Assembly (NCBI GenBank): GCA_012837925.1
Contig: DUQE01000202.1
Coordinates: forward strand, 1 to 46,382
Length of the DNA stretch: 46,382 nucleotides
Reading direction: 5' to 3'
Origin: Bacillota bacterium
Lineage (GTDB): Bacteria; Bacillota; Limnochordia; Darwinibacteriales; Darwinibacteriaceae
This document shows positions 23,973 to 31,897 of the stretch, one piece after another (positions within the stretch are counted from its first letter, which is position 1; every line of letters begins with the position of its first letter). The translations under genes and the position numbers were made by a program. Below the pieces are notes generated by a model, which did no database searches, was not told where the DNA came from, and was given only the letters and a program-made list of their open reading frames with translations.

Positions 23973-25063
23973 TGTCGTCTCGCACCAGTTACCGCGTTTT
24001 AGCGATAAATCCAGGGTCAACGTCGACCAAAATTGGTCTGTACGAAGACGAAACGTGCGTTTATACAAAGGATATCAAACACGGTGTAGCAGAGCTGTCC
24101 GGGTTTGATCTGGTGATCGATCAGCTAGACTATCGAGAAAGTGTTGTTCGTCAGACACTAGCCGAAGCCGGCATCGAGATCGATTCACTCGATGCCATTG
24201 CTGCCCGAGGAGGACGGCTTCGGCCGATTCCGAGCGGTGTGTATGCGGTGAACAATGCGATGCTGCATGATGCCCAGGTTGGCTTTCAGGGTGATCACGC
24301 CTCAAATTTGGCCTGCATAATCGGGTGGCGCTTGGTCGCGGGAACAGACATACCTGTGTATGTTGTGGACCCGGTATCCGTGGACGAAATGTGGCCTATG
24401 GCCAAAGTATCGGGTATACCTGAGATCCAGCGGACAAGCCTTTCTCATGCCTTGAACATGAAAATGGTGGCTAAAATGGCGGCAGAAAAGCTTGGCAAGT
24501 CGTATGCAGACAGCCGCCTCATAGTCGCTCACTTAGGCGGAGGAGGGTCTGTGAGCGCTCACCTTGGTGGCAAGATGGTGGATCTCTACAACTCAGACAA
24601 GGAAGGTCCCATGGCCATTGAACGCTCAGGAGGCATCCCGTCGATTGAACTGATGGAGCTCTGCTTTTCGGGTTTATCCAAACAAGAAGTCCTCAAGAAG
24701 CTCGCTGGCCAAGGGGGCATCTACGCTCATTTGCGCACCAAGGACCTCAGGGAAGTGGAGGCCATGATTGACCGCGGCCATGTGGAGGCGACCTTAGTTC
24801 TAGACGCTTACTGCTACCAGGTGTCCAAGTACATTTGTGCCATGGCTGCTTGTTTTGAGGGTGTTGTTGACGCTATCTGCATTAGCGGTGGTATTGCCAA
24901 CTCCCAAGTCGTACTCGAAAAGATCATTTGCCGCGTCAAGTTTATAGCCGATGTGATGGTCTTCCCTGGTGGGGAAGAACTTGATGCGTTGGTCCTTGGT
25001 GTCTTGGCGGTCCTCAAAGGACATGAGGACGTCTCGATCTATCCGCACGGAGGAAAGAAGTAG
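23972..25063 (+). CDS. buk: Butyrate kinase-family acyl-phosphate kinase
   Basis: A 363-residue member of the acetate/butyrate kinase branch of the ASKHA fold; transfers phosphate from an acyl-phosphate to ADP, yielding acid and ATP. Butyrate-kinase features are LAINPGSTSTKIGLYED, ARGGRLRPIPSGVYAVN, HASNLACIIGWRLV, VDPVSVDEMW, IVAHLGGGGSVSAHLGGKMVD and ICISGGIANS. Length and motifs fit Buk rather than acetate kinase. The start overlaps the preceding stop by one base (TAATG), so it is made with the DRE-TIM enzyme. No phosphotransbutyrylase (Ptb) is nearby; PduL in the same cluster could supply the acyl-phosphate. The natural acid could be butyrate, isobutyrate, propionate or another short acid. 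Confidence 0.92.
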   Translation: MSSRTSYRVLAINPGSTSTKIGLYEDETCVYTKDIKHGVAELSGFDLVIDQLDYRESVVRQTLAEAGIEIDSLDAIAARGGRLRPIPSGVYAVNNAMLHDAQVGFQGDHASNLACIIGWRLVAGTDIPVYVVDPVSVDEMWPMAKVSGIPEIQRTSLSHALNMKMVAKMAAEKLGKSYADSRLIVAHLGGGGSVSAHLGGKMVDLYNSDKEGPMAIERSGGIPSIELMELCFSGLSKQEVLKKLAGQGGIYAHLRTKDLREVEAMIDRGHVEATLVLDAYCYQVSKYICAMAACFEGVVDAICISGGIANSQVVLEKIICRVKFIADVMVFPGGEELDALVLGVLAVLKGHEDVSIYPHGGKK

Positions 25064-25068
25064 CATGG

Positions 25069-25105
25069 AGCGTGTTGGAGTCTGAACTTTCTGCTTCAGC
25101 ACGCT
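25069..25105 (+). other. Imperfect hairpin between the kinase and amidohydrolase genes
   Basis: AGCGTGTTG (25069-25077) pairs with CAGCACGCT (25097-25105), a 9-bp stem with one G-U pair and a loop of about 19 bases. No T-run follows. This 78-base gap is the largest between catabolic genes in the cluster and may be a processing or partial termination point. Confidence 0.4.
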
Positions 25106-25141
25106 TCTCACTAATGAATGGATGCAGGGAGATGGTAAGGT

Positions 25142-26329
25142 ATGTTCTCTTCGATTCAGAACCATGTTCGGGAAATTACCCCCCGCATGATCGAGTGGCG
25201 TCGCTTCTTTCATGAGTACCCAGAGTTGGGTTTTGAAGAAGTTAAGGCTGCTGCAAAGATTAGCTCGTTATTGACAGAGTGGGGGTTTGAAGTAACCTCA
25301 AACGTAGGCAAGACAGGCGTGATCGGCCTATTAGATAATGGTAGTGATTTTACTTTGGGTCTGCGGTTTGATATGGATGCGTTGCCCATTACGGAGGAAA
25401 CCGATCTTCCGTTTCAATCCAAGCATTCTGGAGTAATGCATGCTTGTGGCCATGATGGTCATATGAGCGTGGGTTTGGGCGTCGCGTATGTCTTGGCTCA
25501 ACTCAAAGACAGGATTCCAGGAAACATCAAGATGATCTTTCAGCCGGCAGAGGAGGGTTTGGGGGGAGCCAAGGCCATGATTGCTGATGGGGTCCTGGAC
25601 AATCCTCGGGTGGATTCCATTTTGGGTCTGCACATTTGGCCTGAACTCGATTCTGGAGTGGTTGGCGTACGCAAAGGCACAATCATGGCGGCAGCGGATC
25701 GTTTTAACATCTCTTTGTATGGTTATGGTGGACATGGCGGACAACCTCACTTGGCTGTGGATCCCATTATGATCAGTGCAGAGGTTATTCAAGGTCTGCA
25801 AAAAATCGTCAGCCGTGAAGTGGCTCCCACAGAACCAGTGGTGATTTCGCTTGGTTCTGTACATGGAGGGACCGCATTTAACATCATTCCCAATCGAATG
25901 GAACTGACAGGAACCATTCGTACAGCCGATGAGACTATACGCGAACACGTTCTAAAGCGCATTGAAGAGAAGGTTCAAGCAATAGTGAAAGGCAATAATG
26001 CCAACTGTGATATTGCGTTTGAACGCTGTTTTTATCAGACGTATAATGATGGTTCCCTCGTTGACGCACTTCGCTCCACAGTCTTGGATTTGTGGGGTGC
26101 AGAAAAGCTGGTGGATCTCAAGGCACCCACAATGACGGGTGAGGATTTTTCTGAATACCAGCGCATCATTCCTGGACTCTATTTCTTTGTGGGCACCAGA
26201 AATGAGGGCAGGGGACTTACCTATCCGATCCATCACGAGAAGTACAGTATTGATGAAGATGTGTTGGGTTTTGGCGTAGAGGTAATGGTTAACGCAGCGT
26301 TGAATGTCTGTAAGGAGGGAAGACGCTAG
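25142..26329 (+). CDS. M20-family amidohydrolase (N-acyl-amino-acid hydrolase / hippurate hydrolase type)
   Basis: A 395-residue metallo-amidohydrolase of the M20D group. Zinc and catalytic motifs in order are FDMDALPITEE, MHACGHDGHMS (metal cysteine and histidine), QPAEEGLGGAKAMI (catalytic and metal glutamates), LGLHIWPELDSG, and the C-terminal PIHHEKYSID. A dimerisation insert starts near FNISLYGYGGHGGQPH. Relatives cleave N-acyl or aryl amides of amino acids, for example N-acetyl amino acids, hippurate and indoleacetyl conjugates. There is no signal peptide, so it acts in the cytoplasm. Its place in the cluster suggests that the imported compound may be an amide conjugate whose acid or amino part enters the pathway; this is inference. 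GGGAGATGG precedes the ATG. Confidence 0.9.
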   Translation: MFSSIQNHVREITPRMIEWRRFFHEYPELGFEEVKAAAKISSLLTEWGFEVTSNVGKTGVIGLLDNGSDFTLGLRFDMDALPITEETDLPFQSKHSGVMHACGHDGHMSVGLGVAYVLAQLKDRIPGNIKMIFQPAEEGLGGAKAMIADGVLDNPRVDSILGLHIWPELDSGVVGVRKGTIMAAADRFNISLYGYGGHGGQPHLAVDPIMISAEVIQGLQKIVSREVAPTEPVVISLGSVHGGTAFNIIPNRMELTGTIRTADETIREHVLKRIEEKVQAIVKGNNANCDIAFERCFYQTYNDGSLVDALRSTVLDLWGAEKLVDLKAPTMTGEDFSEYQRIIPGLYFFVGTRNEGRGLTYPIHHEKYSIDEDVLGFGVEVMVNAALNVCKEGRR

Positions 26330-26343
26330 AGAGGAGAGAGTGC

Positions 26344-28020
26344 ATGCCGATCACGATTAGCGAAGCGTTACAGCTACCACCGCTCGAGGGGGCTCAAGTG
26401 CTTACCGGAGAGGTCGGACTCGAGCGTACCATTCGTGCCGTTACCGTCATGGATGCGCCAGATATTGTGAACTGGCTGACTGGCAATGAGTTTGTGATCA
26501 CGAGCGGATACAGTGTGAAGGATAATCCCCTGTCACTTGAGACTCTGGTTACTGATCTGGCTAGGATTAATGCAGCAGGGCTGGGAATTAAGCTCCGCAG
26601 GTTCATTGATGAAATTCCACAGAGCATCGTAGATTTGAGTGTGTCACTCAGTCTGCCCATCATTGTCATTCCATTCGGGGCTCCATGGGTGGACATTATC
26701 AACAGTATTCATGAAGAGATCATGCACCGCCAGTCGCAACTCATTTTGCAGGGTGAGAAAATCTATCGGAAGTTTAGCCTGTCCTTGTTGGAGCGAGGTG
26801 GCTTTGCTGAAATCTGCCAGGTTCTTTACGACCTCATTGAAAGTCCTGTGATGATCGTCGATTACCAGCGCAATCTTTATTGCCACGGGTGGGGAGACGA
26901 GTTGACCCAGGTACAAAAAAGGGTCGAAATGCTCATGAACACGTGGGACTGGAGAATAGACGGACATTACTCTGCTGAAGTGGAAGACTCGAAAGTAACG
27001 TGGATCAAGCTTGAAGACACTCCTTATGAGGTTTGTGTCTGTCCTACCATTGTGGAGAACGAAATCAACGGTTATATCGTTGCCCTAGAACGTGAGTCGG
27101 CCCACAAGGATCTCTATTATGAGATCGCCATAGAGCAGGCGGCCATCATGTGCGCGCTACGTACGATGATTACGTTTAACACCAAAGAAGTGCACAGACG
27201 CTTCAAGAATCGGTTTGCACAGGATTTGCTTTCCTGGAATTTTCGAGACATCGCCTACGCAAGAAAGCAAGCTGCCTACGTTGATTGGGTCTTGCGGGAC
27301 AGCTACAGTGTTGTGGCTATCTCCATAGACGACCTCGGTTCACACTATGTTGAACGTGGCGCCGATGAGGGCTATGTCCAATCGAAGCTGGAACTTCTTT
27401 ATAAGACGATCACACAATTTGACAAGACGAGCAATCTTGGACTCATCATTCATGAAAATAGCGATAATTTGTTGGTTCTAAAACCACAGGATGTTTATGA
27501 CTCTGAAGAACGCGTCAAAGAGCAGTCCATGGACTTTGCCAAGGCTCTGCAAGAAAGGGTCAACGCGTCGTTGGGAGACTTGACGGTATCCATAGGTATA
27601 TCGCGCTTCAATCGTGATATTACGAAACTTGGTGAGGGACAAAAACAGGCGACCAGTGCGCTAAAGTTTGGTCGCATGCTATCGAAGGGCAACAGCATAT
27701 GGCACTATGATGATCTGGGAATCTATCGGATCTTGTGCGAATTTGAGAAAGAGGCAGAACTACAGGGGTACTACGATGATACCATTGCCAAACTGGAGGT
27801 TTACGACAAAGAACATAAGGCAGAACTCGTGAAGACGTTGAACGCTTACTTTGACAATGATTGCAGCTTACAAAAAGCAGCAGATGAGCTGTTCATTCAC
27901 TACAACACGATGCGTTATCGCATTGAGCGCATCAACGAGGTGACTGGTCTTGATGTTTTTAATAGTAACGACCGTTTGAACTTACAGGTGGGCTTGAAAA
28001 TAGGCCAGTTGCTGGAATAG
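26344..28020 (+). CDS. PucR/CdaR-family transcriptional regulator
   Basis: A 558-residue regulator. Residues ~8-125 are the PucR N-terminal domain (ALQLPPLEGAQVLTGEVGLE, WLTGNEFVITSGYSV). The middle carries a sensor-like region (SPVMIVDYQRNLYCHGWGDE, ~170-260) and a CdaR-type degenerate GGDEF-like segment (~300-440; LTVSIGISRFNRD). The C-terminal PucR helix-turn-helix is LNAYFDNDCSLQKAADELFI followed by HYNTMRYRIERI. PucR/CdaR proteins control purine, sugar-acid (CdaR: glucarate, glycerate) and amino-acid degradation, usually as substrate-responsive activators. Encoded in the middle of the cluster on the same strand, it is the likely local regulator. AGAGGAGAG precedes the ATG. Confidence 0.9.
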   Translation: MPITISEALQLPPLEGAQVLTGEVGLERTIRAVTVMDAPDIVNWLTGNEFVITSGYSVKDNPLSLETLVTDLARINAAGLGIKLRRFIDEIPQSIVDLSVSLSLPIIVIPFGAPWVDIINSIHEEIMHRQSQLILQGEKIYRKFSLSLLERGGFAEICQVLYDLIESPVMIVDYQRNLYCHGWGDELTQVQKRVEMLMNTWDWRIDGHYSAEVEDSKVTWIKLEDTPYEVCVCPTIVENEINGYIVALERESAHKDLYYEIAIEQAAIMCALRTMITFNTKEVHRRFKNRFAQDLLSWNFRDIAYARKQAAYVDWVLRDSYSVVAISIDDLGSHYVERGADEGYVQSKLELLYKTITQFDKTSNLGLIIHENSDNLLVLKPQDVYDSEERVKEQSMDFAKALQERVNASLGDLTVSIGISRFNRDITKLGEGQKQATSALKFGRMLSKGNSIWHYDDLGIYRILCEFEKEAELQGYYDDTIAKLEVYDKEHKAELVKTLNAYFDNDCSLQKAADELFIHYNTMRYRIERINEVTGLDVFNSNDRLNLQVGLKIGQLLE

Positions 28021-28046
28021 CGCTCGAGATCGGAGGCGGAACATGT

Positions 28047-28358
28047 ATGAGTGAAGTCCTTATCTTGGATCAAACGAAAGATAATGTTGCGGTCGCACTG
28101 CAGACAATAGCGAACGGAGAACGCGTTACAGTCCTTAGAAATGGTGATGAGCTCTCCTTTCATGCCCTAGAGGAGATTCCTGCGGGTCACAAACTTGCAC
28201 TCGTTGCTATCGAGAAGGATCAGACTATTATGAAATATGGATACTCCATTGGTCGCGCCACCCAGAGCATTCAAGCTGGTCAGTTAGTCCATGCCCATAA
28301 TGTGCGAAGTATACGTGGGAAAGAACTCCTAGAGGAGGGATCTGCACATGATGCGTAA
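28047..28358 (+). CDS. UxaA-family dehydratase/lyase small subunit (SAF domain)
   Basis: A 103-residue stand-alone SAF domain, equivalent to the N-terminal part of altronate dehydratase (UxaA). Motifs are DNVAVALQTIANGERV, EEIPAGHKLALVAIEKDQTIMKYG and IGRATQSIQAGQLVHAHNVRS, in which the histidine near the end is typical of the family. It acts with the next gene's product, which carries the main catalytic part. Split small and large subunits also occur in (R)-sulfolactate sulfo-lyase (SuyA/SuyB), so that alternative must be kept. GGAGGCGG lies upstream. The last 11 bases overlap the large-subunit gene. Confidence 0.87.
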   Translation: MSEVLILDQTKDNVAVALQTIANGERVTVLRNGDELSFHALEEIPAGHKLALVAIEKDQTIMKYGYSIGRATQSIQAGQLVHAHNVRSIRGKELLEEGSAHDA

Positions 28359-29520
28359 CACGTTTATGGGGTACCGTAATGCCGATGGTTCTGCAGGGAT
28401 CCGTAATCATGTGGTTGTGTTGCCCATGGTCATCTGTGCAAACTCGGTGGTACAGCAGATTGAGAAACGGGTTCCCGAAGTGATAGCCATTCCACATACC
28501 CATGGCTGTACCTTGGATCCCAGGAGCAATCAAGAAATGACCGATGTTTTAGGCGGTATAGGCAGTAATCCTAACGTATCGGCCATAATCCTGGTCGCCT
28601 TAGGTTGTGAGTCGGTCATTATGGATGATGTGGCGAAGATCATAGCAAGAACGAAGAAGCCCGTGGAAACACTCGTGATCCAGCAACTAGGAGGAACGAA
28701 GAAGACCATTGCTAAGGGCGTGCAAATCGCTCGGGCCCTGTTAAGAGACGCGAACAAGCGTGAGCGCCAGCCTATACCCTACTCCGAACTCATCGTGGGC
28801 ACAGAGTGTGGGGGATCCGATGCCTACTCAGGTTTATCGGCCAACCCAGCCGTGGGAGTGGCCAGTGATATCCATGTCGATCATGGTGGGACAGTAATCT
28901 TATCTGAAATTACGGAGTTTCTTGGGGCAGAGATGATTTTGGCGGATCGATGCGCGAGTCCAGAGGTTCGCGACAAGTTACTTGATTTGGTGGCCTGGAC
29001 TGAACAAAGCCTAGCGAGCCTTGGATCCTCTAGTGTGGCCGATATTACTCCAGGTAATCTAAAGGGAGGCCTTACTACCATCGAAGAAAAGTCCTTAGGC
29101 TGCATCAAAAAGGGCGGCAGTCGGGCGGTGCAAGAGGTGGTGGGTTATGGGGAAAGACCAACGAAGCGTGGTTTAGTTGTGATGGATACGCCCGGCCACG
29201 ATATTGAGTCGATGACCGGAATGGCTGCGGGTGGAGCCCATCTTATTGTGTTTACAACCGGACGCGGAACCCCAACCGGAACGCCGATTTGCCCCGTAAT
29301 CAAGGTTTCGAGCAATACAACATGTTACCTGAACATGCAGGATAATATCGATCTTGATGCCGGTTTAGTCCTAACCAAAAAAGAGACGTTGGACACTATG
29401 GGTCAGATCATCCATGACGAGATGATCCAAGTTGCTTCGGGGAAACGGACCAAAGCCGAGCTCTCAGAAAACCGCGAGTTTGCCCTGCGTCGCTATGGCA
29501 GTGATTGTATTATCTATTGA
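28348..29520 (+). CDS. UxaA-family dehydratase/lyase large subunit (altronate dehydratase-like)
   Basis: A 390-residue protein matching the C-terminal catalytic part of UxaA/GarD enzymes, which remove water from sugar acids with an Fe2+ or Fe-S centre. Family blocks are GYRNADGSAGIRNHVVVLP, IPHTHGCTLD, LVALGCESV, VGTECGGSDAYSGLSANPAVG, VILSEITEFLGAE, MDTPGHDIESMTGMAAGGAHLIVFTTGRGTP and PVIKVSSN. GAGGAGG lies 8-9 bases before the ATG, inside the small-subunit gene. Substrate candidates are an altronate- or galactarate-like sugar acid, or sulfolactate if it is a SuyB. With the IlvD-type enzyme this gives the cluster two different dehydratases. PduL follows immediately. Confidence 0.88.
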   Translation: MMRNTFMGYRNADGSAGIRNHVVVLPMVICANSVVQQIEKRVPEVIAIPHTHGCTLDPRSNQEMTDVLGGIGSNPNVSAIILVALGCESVIMDDVAKIIARTKKPVETLVIQQLGGTKKTIAKGVQIARALLRDANKRERQPIPYSELIVGTECGGSDAYSGLSANPAVGVASDIHVDHGGTVILSEITEFLGAEMILADRCASPEVRDKLLDLVAWTEQSLASLGSSSVADITPGNLKGGLTTIEEKSLGCIKKGGSRAVQEVVGYGERPTKRGLVVMDTPGHDIESMTGMAAGGAHLIVFTTGRGTPTGTPICPVIKVSSNTTCYLNMQDNIDLDAGLVLTKKETLDTMGQIIHDEMIQVASGKRTKAELSENREFALRRYGSDCIIY

Positions 29521-29551
29521 TGCTAAAGGAGGAGTCTCTATGCTAAAGGAG
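29520..29551 (+). repeat. Direct repeat ATGCTAAAGGAG around the PduL start
   Basis: ATGCTAAAGGAG occurs at 29520-29531 and again at 29540-29551. The second copy is the true PduL start, and the AAAGGAGG of the first serves as its ribosome site. The first ATG overlaps the preceding TGA stop and opens only an 8-codon frame ending at 29546. Confidence 0.8.
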
Positions 29552-30121
29552 TATTTGGGAGAGGTACCCATAGGAGTATCCAATCGCCATGTGCACATTT
29601 GCCAAAAGGATCTAGAAGCGTTGTTCGGTCGCTCTGAGCTCACCGTGATGAAGCCACTCTTTCAGCCTGGTCAGTTTGCCGCTGAAGAGAAAGTAACATT
29701 GGTGGGCCCGAAACGCTCCATTGAGGGAGTTCGCATCTTAGGACAAATGCGGGACTATACGCAGGTGGAGATTTCGAGGACAGATTCTTATATACTGGGA
29801 GTCGAACCAGCCCTGCGTGATTCCGGGGATCTAGAGGGAACACCTGGAATTATCCTGAGAGGACCCAAGGGCGAGATCACACTTGATCGAGGTGTGATTA
29901 TTGCGCGGCGCCATATCCATATGACCGAGGCCGAAGCAGAGCAGTTCGGAGTCAAGGATAAAGACCTCGTGAACGTTGTGGCAGGTGGCGACAGACCCAT
30001 TGTCTTTTGTGATGTCCTGGTCCGCGTGAACAACGAATATGCCTTAGAGATGCATGTTGATACGGACGAGGCCAATGCTGGATTCGTGGTGAACGGACAA
30101 CAACTAAAAGTGTATCGTTGA
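29540..30121 (+). CDS. pduL: PduL-type phosphotransacylase
   Basis: A 193-residue phosphate acyltransferase, converting acyl-CoA and phosphate to acyl-phosphate and CoA; unrelated to Pta/Ptb. It has the two PduL beta-barrel repeats with zinc histidines in PIGVSNRHVHIC and VIIARRHIHMTEAEAEQFG, and the conserved ending LEMHVDTDEANA. The start at 29540 follows AAAGGAGG by 6 bases; a longer frame into the upstream gene is rejected. There is no N-terminal encapsulation peptide, and no microcompartment shell gene occurs in the window, so it should be a free cytosolic form. Together with butyrate kinase it forms a complete acyl-CoA to acid plus ATP module. Confidence 0.93.
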   Translation: MLKEYLGEVPIGVSNRHVHICQKDLEALFGRSELTVMKPLFQPGQFAAEEKVTLVGPKRSIEGVRILGQMRDYTQVEISRTDSYILGVEPALRDSGDLEGTPGIILRGPKGEITLDRGVIIARRHIHMTEAEAEQFGVKDKDLVNVVAGGDRPIVFCDVLVRVNNEYALEMHVDTDEANAGFVVNGQQLKVYR

Positions 30122-30140
30122 TTGTGAGGGAGCGAAGACA

Positions 30141-30668
30141 ATGAACCATTCAGCAACAAAGCGCCTAGTGTTGACGGGATTCTTCCTAGCCCTGGGGCTC
30201 TTGATGCCATTTTTGACACTTCAAATACCGTCTGTGGGCAGTCGCCTGTTACCGATGCATATACCCGTACTGCTTGGTGGCTTCGTGTTAGGAGGCCCCT
30301 TGGGATTGGTTATAGGCTTTGTAACACCCCTGTTACGAAGCATCATATTTGGATTGCCACCTCAATTTCCGACGGCATTTATCATGTCCTTTGAACTAGC
30401 GACCTATGGTCTCTTGGCCGGTGTGGTGTATCGGTTGCTTTCTAAGGACGTTCTGTCTGTTTATGCCTCGCTCATTATCGCCATGATTGGCGGGCGCGTC
30501 GTGTGGGGCGCTGTAAGTTTTTTTGTACACGGTCTTTCCGGGACAGTGTTTAGTTGGAAAATGTTCACGGCTGGTGCTGTGGTCAACGCCCTACCAGGGA
30601 TCATTCTCCAGATCGTCATTATCCCCGTCATTGTCTTAGCCCTTCGCAGGGCAAGGCACATCGACTGA
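30141..30668 (+). CDS. ECF transporter substrate-binding (S) component
   Basis: A 175-residue membrane protein with about 5-6 helices, characteristic of ECF S-components: LVLTGFFLALGLLMPFL, PMHIPVLLGGFVLGGPLGLVIGF and FPTAFIMSFELATYGLLAG. S-components capture vitamins or other small molecules and need the shared EcfA-A'-T module, which is not encoded here. It is the last gene of the same-strand cluster and lies 19 bases after PduL, just ahead of a hairpin. The ligand is unknown. A vitamin serving the pathway is possible, as is the pathway substrate itself. Confidence 0.8.
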   Translation: MNHSATKRLVLTGFFLALGLLMPFLTLQIPSVGSRLLPMHIPVLLGGFVLGGPLGLVIGFVTPLLRSIIFGLPPQFPTAFIMSFELATYGLLAGVVYRLLSKDVLSVYASLIIAMIGGRVVWGAVSFFVHGLSGTVFSWKMFTAGAVVNALPGIILQIVIIPVIVLALRRARHID

Positions 30669-30679
30669 TGAAGCAAAGT

Positions 30680-30712
30680 AACACCCAGGGGCCTTTCTGG
30701 CGCCTGGGTGTT
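30680..30712. terminator. Terminator-like hairpin between the catabolic cluster and the convergent peptide-importer operon
   Basis: AACACCCAGG (30680-30689) pairs with CCTGGGTGTT (30703-30712), a perfect 10-bp stem. T-rich sequence follows weakly on both strands. Its position between convergent operons suggests a bidirectional terminator. Confidence 0.6.
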
Positions 30713-30722
30713 GTTGCGTGCG

Positions 30723-31004
30723 TTACTTTTCCTTCTTCCGTATCAGAGACAGGCTTCCGAAGCCTGCGATAACAGCAGAGTAGAAGCCTAGATCATACCA
30801 CCAGCCACTGTTAGCAACCTCGTAGATGCGGATGTTGTCTCGAAAGAGACCCACGATCAAAGACACAGGTGCTATCCAACCATGCCAGACTCCCCACAAG
30901 AAGCCTGCAGGTCTTTCAGCACTGTTTCTTCCATCTCCAGGAAGGCAACTTGTCATCAAAAGGGCTACGATCACTAGACACAACAACACAAGAACTCGCT
31001 TCAA
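30723..31004 (-). CDS. Small lipoprotein with one C-terminal hydrophobic segment
   Basis: A 93-residue protein starting at TTG with GAGGAG 9 bases upstream. The N-terminus is a lipoprotein signal ending in the lipobox LMTSC (Cys20). The rest reads FLWGVWHGWIAPVSLIVGLF, then IYEVANSGWWYDLGFYSA and a hydrophobic IAGFGSLSLI before a KKEK tail, so it is probably anchored by lipid and by one or two membrane segments. I recognise the pattern as a small protein found in various bacteria but know no function for it. It starts 24 bases after the permease gene and so is probably the last gene of the peptide-importer operon. It is the only lipobox protein in the window. Confidence 0.75.
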   Translation of the reverse strand: MKRVLVLLCLVIVALLMTSCLPGDGRNSAERPAGFLWGVWHGWIAPVSLIVGLFRDNIRIYEVANSGWWYDLGFYSAVIAGFGSLSLIRKKEK

Positions 31005-31028
31005 AGCAGCGCACTCCTCTCATAGACA

Positions 31029-31886
31029 CTAGTCCATGACTTGTCGCGGATCAAAGGCGTCACGAAGTCCGTCGCCGACAAAGTTAATACTCAAGACAAT
31101 GACAAAAATGGCAATGCCAGGGGGTAGCCACATCCAGGGCATCGTTGCTAGAATGTGCAGCGGACGAGCCCGATTGAGCATGTTACCCCAGGAAGGGGCC
31201 GGAGGCGGTACGCCAAGACCGAGAAAGCTCAATCCTGCTTCTGACAAGATGGCTGAGGCAACGCCCAAAGTTGCGGAGACAAGGAGTGGGGAGATCGCGT
31301 TGGGTAGTATGTGTCGAAACATAACGCGAGCGGGACCCGCCCCAATGGTCGTTGCGGCTAGGGAGAAGTCGGTATTCTTCAGCTTTAAGAACTCCGCGCG
31401 CAGCAAACGGGCTGAGCTTGGCCAAGAGAGGACCCCCAAGATCACCATGGTGTTATAAATCGATGGACCAAAGATCGAGGAGATGGTAATAGCGAGGATC
31501 ATAAATGGGAAACTGTAGAACACGTCGGCGATCCTCATGATTACTGTATCTACCATGCCTCCAAAGAAACCGGCGATGGCACCCAAGACAACGCCAATGC
31601 TCAGCGAAATACCGACGGACACCAACCCTACAGAAAGAGAAATCCTTCCACCATAGAGGGTGCGGGCAAAGATATCACGCCCCATATCATCCGTTCCAAA
31701 TAGGTGCGCTTCTGACGGTGGTTGGTTGCGCTTGCGCAGATCCGAACGATTGGGATCGTAGTCAGTCAAAAAAGGTGCACAGACGGACACCACAACAAAA
31801 AAGATCAGGACAACGAGACCGAGAACGGCCAGTTTATTGCGGCAAAAACGCTTCCATATCTTCTTCGATTGAGAAATCTGTTTCAT
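31029..31886 (-). CDS. Peptide/nickel-type ABC transporter permease (DppC/OppC family)
   Basis: About 285 residues. The start is taken at the ATG at 31886, 6 bases after GAGGGGG; an ATG at 31889 and a GTG at 31901 overlapping the upstream stop are alternatives. DppC features are an N-terminal cytoplasmic segment with FCRNKLAVLGLVVL, HLFGTDDMGRDIFARTLYGGRISLSVG, and LSEAGLSFLGLGVPPPAPSWGNML after the EAA-type coupling loop. It ends with the family's VGDGLRDAFDPR. It pairs with the DppB-type subunit encoded immediately upstream. No ATPase gene accompanies it. Confidence 0.92.
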   Translation of the reverse strand: MKQISQSKKIWKRFCRNKLAVLGLVVLIFFVVVSVCAPFLTDYDPNRSDLRKRNQPPSEAHLFGTDDMGRDIFARTLYGGRISLSVGLVSVGISLSIGVVLGAIAGFFGGMVDTVIMRIADVFYSFPFMILAITISSIFGPSIYNTMVILGVLSWPSSARLLRAEFLKLKNTDFSLAATTIGAGPARVMFRHILPNAISPLLVSATLGVASAILSEAGLSFLGLGVPPPAPSWGNMLNRARPLHILATMPWMWLPPGIAIFVIVLSINFVGDGLRDAFDPRQVMD

Positions 31887-31897
31887 CATGCACCCCC

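Noticed and set aside
29540-30121. Bacterial microcompartment suggested by PduL
   Set aside because: No shell-protein genes and no encapsulation peptide are present in the window.
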